Counted from the stretch's first letter, positions 34,200 to 44,357 are shown. The stretch is 64,000 bases of DNA from an uncultured Christensenella sp. (GCA_910578325.1 CAJTQT010000002.1:124001-188000), one strand, 5' to 3'. The notes: generated by a model not told the origin, from the letters alone. A program made the numbers and translations.

Positions 34200-36500
34200 T
34201 CACTTTTCCAGATCGCTCAATATACTTTTATATCCGTCGGATTTTTTAATATTCTCTAATGTAGACGGTGACGCGCCTTTATCCGCCGCGATTTCAAATT
34301 CGCCGTCAGCGGACTTCTTAGCCCCGAACGCTTTAAAAGAATTTTCTATATAGAAATTGTCTTTGAAATTATAGTATATAGAGATCCCTGACGTATAGGA
34401 GTTAATCTCGTAAATATTTGCGCCGCATACGCCCGCAATGTTTCCGAAGTAAGTTACGTCCGAATTACATTCACCGGTAAAGTACGAGTTGATAATGCGT
34501 CCGCCTCTGTAAACGACCGTATCGTTCACCGTTATCGCAGTTTCGCTGACGTATCCCGCTATTCCGCCGACGTAAGATGTATTTCCGCTTGCGGAAGTCA
34601 CCTCTAATTTACATTCGCTGATGCAGTAATCCGCCGTTCCGCCGAAGATATACGAAGCGGAATTTGCAATAACGTCTCCGAATCCGAATATGCCGCCCGC
34701 ATAAACTTCTTTCGCCGAAACCGTAACGTCGCCTCTCGACAAACAGGTCAAAAACTGCGCGCGTGAATATGCGGCTATTCCGCCTATATATGAGGTGCCG
34801 TCGCCGCTTGCGCTCACACTTCCCTCGTTTATGCTTTTATAAATATAACCGTACGCCTGAGCGGCTATTCCGCCGCTGTTGGCACTGCACCCGTTATCAG
34901 ACTCGACAGTTACCGCGCCCCTGTTTATACAACTCTCTATCGCTCCGCTCGAAGCAATACATATTCCTGCGGAATAAGTGTTTCTGTACTCGGCGTAGCC
35001 GCTAACTTTGCCGTAATTTACGCAATTTTTGAGGTACGGAGTCTGTTCCGAACCTGTGTTGTAGTACGCTATTCCCGCGGCGGAGACGGTAGGTTCGATG
35101 TTTTCCTGCAATTCAAACTGTCCGCAGGTGGAAACGGCGGTCAGCGTTCCTTTATTCACGCAGTTTTCAACCGCGTACGAGTTGGTCATAACTATTCCGC
35201 ACACTATGGGATTCCATTCCGTATCGGCGGAAGTTTGGAATAAATCCGCCTCGTTTACGTTGCCCGAAAGCAGTCTTTCGTTGTCCGCGCATACACCCGC
35301 AACGTCGAACGTGTCCGCGGTAATCTCGCCTACGACCTTACAATCCTGCACGTAACCGCCGTTTTTTCCCGCAACTCCGCCGAATGCCGCGTTTGCCTTA
35401 GTTTCTCCGCTCAGAGTAAACTTATCATAATTGACCTCGCAGTTTTTGATTACTCCTACGTAGATCGTCTGGTTGGAAGCATAGAAAGTATAACTGTTGT
35501 TGTGTACTATTCCACCGAAATAGAACTCCTGCGAGGAAACTCCCGATGTCGCAACCGCTTTTATGCTTCCGCTCGCATTCAGTGTAAGGTTTTCTATCGA
35601 ACCGTAATTTGTCAGCGCAACAAATGCGCCGCCTTCGGAAACGGCTATATCGGTATTTACATTCACTGTCACGTTTCTTATTATCGCGCCTAAGGAAACG
35701 GATTTAAACACTACGGTGCCGTACGTGTCCATTGTCAAATCGTAAATCTGTCCGTTCAACTCTCCCAGCATCGCGCCTTTTCCGACAGTCAGTTTACGCC
35801 CTGCGCCGTTGATCGTACAGTTGACGCGTTCCAACGTATAGTTTTCGGGTACGACAATATCGTTTTTCAACGTATAAACTTTTTTGGAACTGAAATCAAT
35901 CTGATCGAACGCGGTTACTTCACCCTCAACAGGTTTGGGTATGAGCGAAACCGTGGCAACGGGAACGCTTATAATTATGGTAAGCGCGACGATAAGACTC
36001 ATACACAGCGCGGCTATATTTCGCTTTTCGCGGCGGTTCAAAGGACGTTTGTCAATGATAATCTCATCGCCTTCGAATTTTATGCCAAGCGCGTATCTTA
36101 TGGAATATATCGATTTAAGTCTTGTCTTAACCGCCGACGTCGGTTTTACGGAAGGATATACGTTTTTCAGACGCTTTGTTTTGTTCAGTATCAGAAGCAT
36201 TTCGAGCGGCGATACTATTTCACCGTTGAGATATAGCCGTAAGCATTTTCCCGCTTTGACGCGAAAGCGTTTGGAAATTTCAAAAGGCTCGCGCAACTCT
36301 TCGAAAACTGAAATCTGCAAGAGTCTGTCCTCGTATTCGGAAAGCAATTTGCGCGAATTATACAGATACATCAAAGACAAAAGCGGAAATCTGCCCAAAC
36401 GGAACGTCTCGCAGCGTGAACTCTGCGCCACCGCGTTAAACGCTTTTATATCGTCGTGCTTTATAGATTGAAGTATTCTTTCTTCTATTGAAATTCCCAT
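34200..36500 (-). CDS. Membrane-anchored GLUG-like repeat protein, fourth gene of the cassette
   Basis: 766 residues, not matched to a named protein. Residues 1-160 are probably cytoplasmic, helical and basic toward the membrane. One hydrophobic segment lies at about 161-187. The rest (about 190-766) would be outside the cell and consists of degenerate repeats built on 'NC.N.G.V....GGIAGY' (for example GGIAAYSRA, GGIFGFGDV, GGIAGYVSE), similar to GLUG-type beta-helix repeats of surface proteins. It is unusual because such repeats normally follow a signal peptide, not a cytosolic domain. It starts 34 nt after the coiled-coil gene and closes the operon. Confidence 0.8.
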   Translation of the reverse strand: MGISIEERILQSIKHDDIKAFNAVAQSSRCETFRLGRFPLLSLMYLYNSRKLLSEYEDRLLQISVFEELREPFEISKRFRVKAGKCLRLYLNGEIVSPLEMLLILNKTKRLKNVYPSVKPTSAVKTRLKSIYSIRYALGIKFEGDEIIIDKRPLNRREKRNIAALCMSLIVALTIIISVPVATVSLIPKPVEGEVTAFDQIDFSSKKVYTLKNDIVVPENYTLERVNCTINGAGRKLTVGKGAMLGELNGQIYDLTMDTYGTVVFKSVSLGAIIRNVTVNVNTDIAVSEGGAFVALTNYGSIENLTLNASGSIKAVATSGVSSQEFYFGGIVHNNSYTFYASNQTIYVGVIKNCEVNYDKFTLSGETKANAAFGGVAGKNGGYVQDCKVVGEITADTFDVAGVCADNERLLSGNVNEADLFQTSADTEWNPIVCGIVMTNSYAVENCVNKGTLTAVSTCGQFELQENIEPTVSAAGIAYYNTGSEQTPYLKNCVNYGKVSGYAEYRNTYSAGICIASSGAIESCINRGAVTVESDNGCSANSGGIAAQAYGYIYKSINEGSVSASGDGTSYIGGIAAYSRAQFLTCLSRGDVTVSAKEVYAGGIFGFGDVIANSASYIFGGTADYCISECKLEVTSASGNTSYVGGIAGYVSETAITVNDTVVYRGGRIINSYFTGECNSDVTYFGNIAGVCGANIYEINSYTSGISIYYNFKDNFYIENSFKAFGAKKSADGEFEIAADKGASPSTLENIKKSDGYKSILSDLEK

Positions 36501-36534
36501 CTTTGATAATCCGTGTACTTTCCGCTAAACCGAA

Positions 36535-37251
36535 TCAGTTCTTTCTTGTTTTTACTTTTCTGTCCGCCGCCCACTTATCGAAAGCGTCAAACAGGTACTC
36601 CTCGTTGACGAAGTTGCTTTCGACAGACTTTTTCATAAGCGCGGAAGTGTTTGAGAACTCCGCTATAAGCGCGGCTATATCCTTACCCTGCTCGGCAACA
36701 GCGGACGCAAGTTCTTCGTTTTCTCTGCGGATGATTTCTATCTTTTCGGCGTTCTGTTTCAAAACGGTAGCGATATCCCTGTTTATAAAGTCGCTGATTT
36801 TTTCGACGTTCTTATTGTAAACGTCAAGAGATTTCTGCAATTCTTTGAGATTGTATGAAGATCGCTTTTCGGCGATAAGACTGTCAATACGTTCAAGTTG
36901 GCTTTGCGCGTTTTTCTCGATTTCGCTCAGCGAATCTATCCTGTCCACCACCTCTGAAAACCGCGACGACATATCCTTTACCGCCTGCGCGTACTTCTCG
37001 CCCGAAGCGGCGTACTCGGCAATCCGTCTGCTCAATTCCTGTCCGCTCTTTGCCTGCGCGTTGAGCGTGGAGTGAACTTTTTCAAGTTGATTCGCCGCGC
37101 TTCCCGAAAAATTCTTTGCAACGGATTCAAGGTCGTTTTTTATATCCTCGTACGATTTGCTTACCGAAATCAGGCTGTCCTGCAAAGGTGCCATGAGATT
37201 GCGGTATTCTATAAAACTGTCTATAAGTTCTTTAACCGTATTGTCGTTCAT
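36535..37251 (-). CDS. Coiled-coil protein, third gene of the cassette
   Basis: 238 residues, mostly long amphipathic helices rich in Glu, Lys, Ser, Ala and Leu, with no membrane segment or signal peptide. The C-terminal end (NEEYLFDAFDKWAADRKVKTRKN) is a short basic module separate from the coiled coil. No enzyme motif is visible. The start overlaps the helicase stop as ATGA with GAGGAGG upstream, so it is translationally coupled to the helicase. It may be a structural or scaffold partner. Confidence 0.8.
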   Translation of the reverse strand: MNDNTVKELIDSFIEYRNLMAPLQDSLISVSKSYEDIKNDLESVAKNFSGSAANQLEKVHSTLNAQAKSGQELSRRIAEYAASGEKYAQAVKDMSSRFSEVVDRIDSLSEIEKNAQSQLERIDSLIAEKRSSYNLKELQKSLDVYNKNVEKISDFINRDIATVLKQNAEKIEIIRRENEELASAVAEQGKDIAALIAEFSNTSALMKKSVESNFVNEEYLFDAFDKWAADRKVKTRKN

Positions 37252-39635
37252 TGCTTTTTCCTCCTCAATTTTGCGTTTGCGTCTTTCAGATTCCGCGCGA
37301 TATCCGCGCTGTCTTTGTCAAGCGTCTCGATTATTATTTTTTTTGCTACGTCGTTATCCTCGACCAAAGTATAAAATCTTACGATATCGGGATCGAGAAC
37401 TCCGCCCCCCTGCAAGCAGGCGTCCATAAGCGGAAAAAGTTTTTCATCGCCGGAACGCGTAAACATCTCGCGCGCCTCGCTGTCCATCCCCTGACGCCAG
37501 TATTCGATACCCGCGTCCCGAATTTTTCCGTAGCGCAGATAATTTTCATGAACGGATATAAATACCAGTTGTTTTTTGCGAAGTTCGTCGGATGACAGTC
37601 TGTCAGCGGTATTTCTCGCGTTATCGTACTGTTCAAGCGAACAGAACTTTTCTATACGTTCGATAAATTCGTCGTCGTCAATTTCGATTCTTCCCGCGAT
37701 ATCGCGAAGATACGAAAGCGCGCTTTCTCTGTTTTTACGTTCGAAACAATCGTTGAACAGCGGATTGAAAAAGTCCGGATAGTCGGATTCCGCTACAAAC
37801 AGATATTGCTTTGCTCTGGATATTCCGACGTAAAACAGATTGAAATAATACCTGAAAACCGAATTTTCGTCCGCGGTCTTTCTGTTGAGCGACATACTGT
37901 GCAAATATCTCCATTTGTCTGCATTGTCGCTGAGAACGTCTGCGAGTATCACCGTATTTCGCTCCAACCCTTTCGCTTCCGCTACGGTAAGTATTTCCGT
38001 CCTGCCTAAAACCTTTCTCAGTTTTTCTTTCTTCTTCTGCGACGCGACTACGACCGTTATGTTTTCAAATTTCTTCTCGCCCAGTGTGTAAACGAAATTC
38101 TTATCGCTTACCAGCACCGCCGCAGACGGCAACGGCGACGGAACGCTTTCGCCTTTGAGCACAAAACTGTGCGAACCGAATCGCTGCGTATTCATTTCGC
38201 CGAGTTTTTCGGCTATTCGTTCTATTCTCTGCGTACTGCGGTAATTGTGTCTGAGTTCGCTGACACCCGTAACTTCTCCGTACATTATGCGTTTCAGATA
38301 TCCGAAATTGAAATAAGACGGATTTATCATCTGCAAAGCGTCGCCGACGCAAAAGAGTTTTCTGCACAGTTTTTTCATAAGGCACAGATTTACCTGAGTA
38401 AAATCCTGCACCTCGTCGATTATTCCCACCGAATATTTCGGCGCGCTTACCTTGCTCAGAATCTCACGGCTCATGCGGTTGTTATCCGTATATCCGCGTT
38501 TATCGAGGAATTCCGCATAGTCGTTTGCAACCGTATAAATAACTTCGCACTCGCGGCGGGTAAAACTGTCGTTTCTGGCAGCAACGTATTCCTCGCGTCC
38601 CAACATCTCGCAGGGAAAGTCGGGTTCGTATTTGCCGAAAATCATTCCGTATATTTCTTTGTAGATTATCTCGGGAGCAAGTTGTTTGATTTTATCTATC
38701 GCACCGGACAGGCGGTAATTCCTGCCGCCTCCCAAAAAACTGTTTAAAAATACGCTTTCTCCCGCAACCGGTTTCGCTTCGAAAAATTCGGAATATATAT
38801 CCTCTATCAGACGATATTCCACTTTCTCTTTCAGGAACTTCGATATGCGTTTAAGCGACGAAATAATTTCTCCGTCCTCATCAACGGAAAACAGAATGCC
38901 GAGTTTGTTTTCCACCGCTTTTTTATGGTTCGCGTCGAGAAACACCACGCTTCCGCTTTCATACGCAGAAATAAACGAATCTATATTCTTTGTAAACAGA
39001 TCTACTCGGCTACGCGTTTCTGTCAACAGCCCGCGCGAAAAAGTAGTATACAGCACCGAGCCGCGATAGTTACGACAGGCGCAATATACGATTTTTTCAA
39101 CGCACACGTTGGTTTTGCCGCTGCCCGCAATGCCCTGTACGAGCATATTTGCGTCCTCGGTTTCCACAATTTCGCGCTGCGTGTCGTTTAGGTACGGAAA
39201 ATTGACGATTCCGTCCGCGCAGGATACAAGATACAGCCTTGTAAGATCCTCATCCGCAATCTTATCTTCGCTGTTCCTTAAAACTAAAACGATATGAGAG
39301 CGCGCAGACAGATATTCGCTCAGTCTCCTGTCCGTGCCGCCTTCCGTCTCGGTTGAACTGAGATATCTGTAAAAAACTATATCTCCGTCCGACAGACGCC
39401 CGTCCGAATTCTTTCGGCAGAAAAAAAGAGTATACACTCCGTCGTCGGTCTGCGCTATACAGGAACCGTCGGACAAATCTACGTTTGCACAGAATACGCT
39501 TTCCGCAATGCGCGATATAAACGCGTCGATTGAAAGTATCTTGCGCGTTTGCGTAACAAAGTCCTCCGTCTTATAAACTCTGCGGTTTGAAGATAGCACT
39601 ATCTTTTTTGTGTCTAACGTTATCTCTTGTATCAT
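37248..39635 (-). CDS. UvrD/Rep-type superfamily I helicase with extra terminal domains, second gene of the cassette
   Basis: 795 residues. Motifs in order: a Q-like motif LNDTQREIV near 149, Walker A GIAGSGKT at 168-175, Walker B IIDEVQDFTQ near 400, motif III VGDALQM, motif IV LRHNYRST, motif V AEAKGLERNTVIL, and motif VI FYVGISRAKQYLFV. A unique 145-residue N-terminal region precedes the helicase. The last 150 or so residues look helical and TPR-like instead of a known RNAP- or RecA-binding tail. It is not a typical PcrA, HelD or AddA. Its ATG overlaps the stop of the release-factor-like gene (ATGA). Confidence 0.85.
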   Translation of the reverse strand: MIQEITLDTKKIVLSSNRRVYKTEDFVTQTRKILSIDAFISRIAESVFCANVDLSDGSCIAQTDDGVYTLFFCRKNSDGRLSDGDIVFYRYLSSTETEGGTDRRLSEYLSARSHIVLVLRNSEDKIADEDLTRLYLVSCADGIVNFPYLNDTQREIVETEDANMLVQGIAGSGKTNVCVEKIVYCACRNYRGSVLYTTFSRGLLTETRSRVDLFTKNIDSFISAYESGSVVFLDANHKKAVENKLGILFSVDEDGEIISSLKRISKFLKEKVEYRLIEDIYSEFFEAKPVAGESVFLNSFLGGGRNYRLSGAIDKIKQLAPEIIYKEIYGMIFGKYEPDFPCEMLGREEYVAARNDSFTRRECEVIYTVANDYAEFLDKRGYTDNNRMSREILSKVSAPKYSVGIIDEVQDFTQVNLCLMKKLCRKLFCVGDALQMINPSYFNFGYLKRIMYGEVTGVSELRHNYRSTQRIERIAEKLGEMNTQRFGSHSFVLKGESVPSPLPSAAVLVSDKNFVYTLGEKKFENITVVVASQKKKEKLRKVLGRTEILTVAEAKGLERNTVILADVLSDNADKWRYLHSMSLNRKTADENSVFRYYFNLFYVGISRAKQYLFVAESDYPDFFNPLFNDCFERKNRESALSYLRDIAGRIEIDDDEFIERIEKFCSLEQYDNARNTADRLSSDELRKKQLVFISVHENYLRYGKIRDAGIEYWRQGMDSEAREMFTRSGDEKLFPLMDACLQGGGVLDPDIVRFYTLVEDNDVAKKIIIETLDKDSADIARNLKDANAKLRRKKQ

Positions 39636-40639
39636 AATGCCATAAGCCCGTTCATATATGATGCAAACTGCTCTTCCGTAAGCGGAAAAGGTATTTTCGT
39701 ATACGCTTTCAGACGCGTATCCGTCATAGTATTGCTTGCCGCGTCAAATGACAGCGGCGTATTTCTCTGCGTATGTTGCGCGCTTATATCCGCCTCTATG
39801 CGCCGTTTCTCAGACTGTTCGTTTCTCTCTTTCAGCCTCTTTTCAATCGTTTCCAGCGCGCGGATTTTATTTTTCAGTTGCGAACGTTCATCCTGACACA
39901 CAACGCTCAGTCCCGTAGGCAAATGCGTAACTCTTACGGCGGTTTCGACCTTGTTTACGTTCTGTCCGCCTGCGCCGCTCGAATGGAACAAATCGATTTT
40001 CAAGTCTTTTTCAGACAACTTTTCCGAATTTGCCGAAGGCGTAGCCGCAAAACACAGTTCTTCGCTCTTAGCCTGTGCAACATACACCTTGTGCGCTCCT
40101 GTTAGCGGAGCGAGTCGCGTGATTACGTCCGTTCCCTCCGCAATAAACGAAATTTCCTGCACGTAGCCGTCGTTCGACGTTACGGCTTTTTCCTCTTCGA
40201 TTCTTGCTCCGCGCGCCAGCAAATCCTGTTTTATAAGCATAAACAGCGACTTGCCGAATTTTGAGGATACTTCTTTAAATTTGAATCGGCAATATGCCCG
40301 TTCGTCTATATGCTTGCATCCCAACGCGTCCGAAAGCGATGCGGACAGTCTTAGAATAAGCCGTTTAAGCGAAGAAATTTCTTTATAGACAGCGGCGCGT
40401 TCCTCGTGGGAATCTGCTTCCGATAACAGCGACGATAACGCCTTTTCTTCCTCGATAGCGGAAATCAGCGCAGAAAGTTTATCTTTTAAGAGTTTAAGTT
40501 GATTATACTTTGACAGAACCGACAGATAATACCCTTTATCCGCCTGTACTTCGGGATATTCCAGAAGTTCTTCCGTTTCTTCAAAGCATCCGAGTGCTTT
40601 TTCGGCCGCGCCGATTAAATCTCCGTAAACACCATACAT
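39632..40639 (-). CDS. Release-factor-like GGQ protein with degenerate decoding domain, first gene of the cassette
   Basis: 335 residues, about the length of RF1/RF2. The peptidyl-hydrolysis domain is intact: SSGAGGQNVNKVETAVRVTHLPTG with GGQ at 224-226, then CQDERSQLKNK. The N-terminal coiled region resembles the PCRF domain. The usual GAGG(D/V)E segment is missing, and the stop-codon-reading region reads GAHKVYVAQAKSEELC (about 181-196) instead of the PxT of RF1 or SPF of RF2. It probably cannot read stop codons normally and may act on stalled ribosomes. A TATAAT box lies 6 nt before the ATG and no ribosome site is present, which predicts a leaderless mRNA. Confidence 0.85.
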   Translation of the reverse strand: MYGVYGDLIGAAEKALGCFEETEELLEYPEVQADKGYYLSVLSKYNQLKLLKDKLSALISAIEEEKALSSLLSEADSHEERAAVYKEISSLKRLILRLSASLSDALGCKHIDERAYCRFKFKEVSSKFGKSLFMLIKQDLLARGARIEEEKAVTSNDGYVQEISFIAEGTDVITRLAPLTGAHKVYVAQAKSEELCFAATPSANSEKLSEKDLKIDLFHSSGAGGQNVNKVETAVRVTHLPTGLSVVCQDERSQLKNKIRALETIEKRLKERNEQSEKRRIEADISAQHTQRNTPLSFDAASNTMTDTRLKAYTKIPFPLTEEQFASYMNGLMAL

Positions 40640-40645
40640 AAATTT

Positions 40646-40651
40646 ATTATA
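40646..40651 (-). promoter_or_regulatory. -10 element of the four-gene cassette (leaderless start)
   Basis: TATAAT on the minus strand, exactly 6 nt (AAATTT) before the ATG at 40639. Transcription would begin at or next to the A of ATG. The -35 is poor (TTTACT at a short 13-nt spacing). Confidence 0.6.
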
Positions 40652-40730
40652 ACACTTTTTTTACAGTAAACCACCCTTATATTAAACAATTATGAAAGAA
40701 TCTCCGCATCGTACGCCTATTACGCATTAA

Positions 40731-40761
40731 AATACCGTGATACAAACTTGCTCACGGTATT
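40731..40761 (-). terminator. Intrinsic terminator after fhs
   Basis: AATACCGTGA and TCACGGTATT form a perfect 10-bp stem with an 11-nt loop, followed on the minus strand by TTTTAATG. It lies 55 nt past the fhs stop and separates fhs from the downstream cassette. Confidence 0.8.
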
Positions 40762-40815
40762 TTCGGTTGCGTTATACAATTATTTTCGCTTGAAAACAAT
40801 ATGCGTTTCAGCGGT

Positions 40816-42495
40816 TTAGAACAAACCGGAAATCTTTCCGTCCTCGTCAACGTCAATTCTTTCGGCGGCGGGCGATTTGGGAAGACCGGGCATTGTAAGA
40901 ATATCTCCCGTAAGCACAACTATAAAACCTGCGCCCGCGGATATTTTTACATTTTTTACGGTTACTTTGAAGTTTGTCGGCGCGCCGAGTTTGCTCGGGT
41001 CGTCCGAAAAACTGTACTGAGTCTTTGCTATGCAGACCGGGCATTTTCCGAATCCGAGGTTCGTAAGCGTCTCGATCTGTTTTTTTGCATTAGGCATAAA
41101 TATCACGCCGTCGCCACCGTATATCTTCTTAACAACCGCTTCGATTTTTTCTTCTATCGTGCAACCGTCTTCATACGAGAAAGTAAAATCACCCTTTTCC
41201 TCCTCGCACAGACGTACGACTTCGCGAGCCAACTCTTCTCCGCCTTTTCCGCCGTTCGCCCATACTGTGGACAACACCGTATTTACGCCGAGTTCTCTGC
41301 ACTTTGCAATGATGAATTCGATTTCTTTATCCGTATCCGTGGGAAAGCGGTTGACCGCTACCACGCAGGGCAATTTATATACGTTTTTGATGTTGGACAC
41401 GTGACGCAGAAGATTCGGGATTCCGTTTTCAAGCGCAACGAGGTTTTCTGTGGAAAGTTCCGTCTTTGCAAGCCCGCCGTGCATTTTGAGCGCGCGTACC
41501 GTAGCAACGACGACGACCGCCGACGGCGTAAGCCCTGCCATACGGCATTTTATGTCAAGGAATTTTTCCGCGCCGAGGTCCGCGCCGAATCCTGCCTCAG
41601 TAACGGCGTAATCGCCGAGTTTGAGCGCGAGTTTAGTGGCCGTAACCGAATTGCATCCGTGTGCTATGTTTGCAAACGGACCGCCGTGCACAAGCGCGGG
41701 AGTACCTTCAAGCGTCTGCACGAGATTCGGTTTGAGGGCATCTTTCAAAAGCGCCGCCATCGCCCCCGCTGCTTTGAGTTGTCCGCAGGTCACTGGTTTG
41801 TCGTCAAACGTATAGCCGACAATTATACGTGAAAGCCTTTCTTTCAGATCCGTTATAGAACCGGACAAACAAAGCACCGCCATAATTTCGCTTGCGACGG
41901 TAATATCAAAACCGTCCTCGCGGGGCACGCCGTTTGCCTTTCCGCCCATTCCGTCCACGATGAAACGAAGTTGACGGTCGTTCATATCTACGCAACGCTT
42001 CCAGGTAATGCGTCTTACGTCTATGCCCAGCGCGTTGCCTTGCTGTATGTGATTGTCCAGCATTGCCGCAAGCAGATTGTTAGCCGCGCCGATTGCGTGG
42101 AAGTCGCCTGTAAAATGCAGGTTTATATCCTCCATAGGCACAACCTGCGCATAACCGCCTCCTGCCGCGCCGCCTTTGACTCCGAATACAGGACCGAGCG
42201 ACGGTTCGCGAAGCGCAACCATTACGTTTTTGCCTATACGCTTCAATCCGTCCGCAAGTCCGATTGTCGTGGTCGTCTTTCCCTCGCCCGCAGGAGTGGG
42301 AGTTATTGCGGTTACAAGGATAAGTTTTCCGTCTTGCTTGTTTATTTCTTTGAGTATGGATAAATCCACTTTCGCTTTATACTTTCCGTATTGGTCGATG
42401 TATTTATCGTCTATACCCGCGGTCTCGGCGATTTCGCCGATATGTTTCATTTTGCATTGCTGTGCGATTTCGATGTCGGACAAATAGGTTGCCAT
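40816..42495 (-). CDS. fhs: Formate--tetrahydrofolate ligase Fhs
   Basis: Makes 10-formyl-THF from formate, THF and ATP. About 559 residues. The P-loop reads [20 protein letters not shown], and [35 protein letters not shown] and [18 protein letters not shown] are family motifs. The ATG at 42495 has GGAG at 6 nt. An in-frame ATG four codons upstream overlaps that site and is less likely. It supplies the cofactor for PurN and AICARFT encoded downstream. Confidence 0.97.
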   Translation of the reverse strand: MATYLSDIEIAQQCKMKHIGEIAETAGIDDKYIDQYGKYKAKVDLSILKEINKQDGKLILVTAITPTPAGEGKTTTTIGLADGLKRIGKNVMVALREPSLGPVFGVKGGAAGGGYAQVVPMEDINLHFTGDFHAIGAANNLLAAMLDNHIQQGNALGIDVRRITWKRCVDMNDRQLRFIVDGMGGKANGVPREDGFDITVASEIMAVLCLSGSITDLKERLSRIIVGYTFDDKPVTCGQLKAAGAMAALLKDALKPNLVQTLEGTPALVHGGPFANIAHGCNSVTATKLALKLGDYAVTEAGFGADLGAEKFLDIKCRMAGLTPSAVVVVATVRALKMHGGLAKTELSTENLVALENGIPNLLRHVSNIKNVYKLPCVVAVNRFPTDTDKEIEFIIAKCRELGVNTVLSTVWANGGKGGEELAREVVRLCEEEKGDFTFSYEDGCTIEEKIEAVVKKIYGGDGVIFMPNAKKQIETLTNLGFGKCPVCIAKTQYSFSDDPSKLGAPTNFKVTVKNVKISAGAGFIVVLTGDILTMPGLPKSPAAERIDVDEDGKISGLF

Positions 42496-42629
42496 AATAA
42501 TCTCCAAATGGTTATTGCTTTACGCTGTTTGCGCATCCTATCGTATCGGCTTTTCCCGAGACTGATATTTTGCCTGCTATCCTGAAAGTAAGGATAAACT
42601 ATATTGTTACAAATCGCAATATGCGATAA

Positions 42630-44135
42630 TTATTCGTTGTGATAAGTAGTCTTTTTGGTGATAACGTCGTGCGCGCCGCCTTCTACGATACTCGTAGCGG
42701 ACACAACCGTCATCTTTGCGCAGGCGTGCAACTGGTTTATTGTAATCGCACCGCAATTGCACATAGTTGATTTGACTTTGTACAGACTTCTTCCAACGTT
42801 GTCTTTGAGACTTCCTGCATACGGCACGTAACTGTCGACGCCCTCTTCGAAAGATAAACCGCTCTTTCCGCCGAGGTCGTATCTCTGCCAGTTTCTCGCG
42901 CGGTTGCTGCCCTCGCCCCAGTATTCTTTTACGTAGTTGCCGTTGATATTAAGTTTGTTGGTAGGACTCTCGTCAAAGCGAGCGAAATATCTTCCGAGCA
43001 TAAGGAAGTCCGCGCCCATAGCAAGCGCAAGAGTCATATGATAGTCGTGCACTATGCCGCCGTCCGAGCAGATAGGAATGTACACGCCGGTCTTTTCAAA
43101 GTACTCGTCGCGCGCTTTTGCAACCTCGATAAGAGCAGTCGCCTGACCTCTGCCTATTCCCTTAGTCTCGCGGGTGATACAGATAGAACCTCCGCCTATA
43201 CCTACTTTTATGAAATCCGCGCCGCAATCCGCAAGGAAGTTGAATCCCTCTCTGTCAACCACGTTACCCGCGCCGACTTTAACCGTATCGCCGTATTTTG
43301 CGCGTATAAATTCAAGCGTTTTCTTCTGCCATACGGTGTATCCTTCGCTGGAATCGATGCACAGCACGTCTGCGCCCGCTTCCACAAGCGCGGGAACTCT
43401 TTTTTCAAAGTCCAGCGTATTTATGCCCGCGCCGACGATGTACCTCTTTTGAGAATCGAGCAACTCGTTGGGGTTTTCTTTATGTTCGGAATAGTCCTTA
43501 CGGAAAATAAGATAAAGCAGATTGCCTTGTCTTGAAACGATCGGCAAAGTATTGAGTTTATGCTCCCAGATAATGTCGTTTGCTTCTGCAAGCGTAGTAT
43601 CCTGAGGCGCGGTTATCAGTTTGGAAAGCGGAGTCATAAATTCGGAAACTTTGGTTTCGGAATTCATACGGCTGACGCGGTAGTCGCGGCTTGTCACGAT
43701 TCCCAGCAATTTACCGCAGGACGTGCCGTTGTCTGTAATGGCGATAGTATTGTGTCCCTTGCTTTCCACGAGTCTCAGAACGTCCGCGAGCGTATTGTCG
43801 GGAGTAAGGTTGCTGTCCGATACGACAAAGCCCGCCTTGTAACTCTTGACTTTGCGGACCATTTCCGCCTCATCCTCGATCGACTGCGATCCGTATATAA
43901 ACGAAAGTCCGCCCTCTTTGGCAAGCGCGATAGCCATCGTATGGTTGGAAACCGACTGCATTATTGCCGATACCATAGGAATGTTAAGCGATATTGCGGG
44001 TTCTTCGCCCTTTCTGAACTTTGTAAGCGGTGTTTTGAGCGAGACGTTTGCGGGAATGCATTTTTCATCCGTATAACCGGGAATCAACAGATATTCGCTG
44101 AAAGTCCTTGACGGCTCTTCACAATATTTTGCCAT
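42630..44135 (-). CDS. guaB: IMP dehydrogenase GuaB, clostridial-type variant
   Basis: Oxidises IMP to XMP, the first step toward GMP. About 501 residues. A (beta/alpha)8 barrel is interrupted by two CBS domains (about residues 90-225). The catalytic cysteine lies in [23 protein letters not shown], a variant of the usual GPGSICTTR loop, and [12 protein letters not shown] and CSDGGI are also present. The start at 44135 is set by GGAGG 6 nt upstream. An 18-residue upstream extension is AT-rich and unlikely. Confidence 0.93.
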   Translation of the reverse strand: MAKYCEEPSRTFSEYLLIPGYTDEKCIPANVSLKTPLTKFRKGEEPAISLNIPMVSAIMQSVSNHTMAIALAKEGGLSFIYGSQSIEDEAEMVRKVKSYKAGFVVSDSNLTPDNTLADVLRLVESKGHNTIAITDNGTSCGKLLGIVTSRDYRVSRMNSETKVSEFMTPLSKLITAPQDTTLAEANDIIWEHKLNTLPIVSRQGNLLYLIFRKDYSEHKENPNELLDSQKRYIVGAGINTLDFEKRVPALVEAGADVLCIDSSEGYTVWQKKTLEFIRAKYGDTVKVGAGNVVDREGFNFLADCGADFIKVGIGGGSICITRETKGIGRGQATALIEVAKARDEYFEKTGVYIPICSDGGIVHDYHMTLALAMGADFLMLGRYFARFDESPTNKLNINGNYVKEYWGEGSNRARNWQRYDLGGKSGLSFEEGVDSYVPYAGSLKDNVGRSLYKVKSTMCNCGAITINQLHACAKMTVVSATSIVEGGAHDVITKKTTYHNE

Positions 44136-44319
44136 ACTGTCCTCCGAAAAAAATATATAAATTTTATATATGATTGCATATTTCGGCACCCTTTGTCAAA
44201 AGAATAACGAAAAAAGCGAAATTTAATTTAATGACGGCGATCAAAAGCACGTCGGTCTCTTCCGTTATTTATATCGCAGTGCGGTGACGGGTGTCCGTTT
44301 CTTATTTGACGTTGCGCTT

Positions 44320-44357
44320 TGAATGCAATGAACCAAGCATTATCCACATTGCATTCA
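44320..44357. repeat. 11-bp inverted repeat upstream of guaB
   Basis: TGAATGCAATG (44320-44330) and CATTGCATTCA (44347-44357) are exact inverse complements around a 16-nt spacer. There is no U-tract after it. It lies in the leader or upstream region of guaB and could be an operator or an RNA hairpin. Confidence 0.6.

Noticed and set aside
42496..42629. A folate or purine riboswitch in the fhs leader
   Set aside because: Several small hairpins exist (for example TATCCT/AGGATA), but nothing matches the THF, ZTP or purine aptamer consensus I know.
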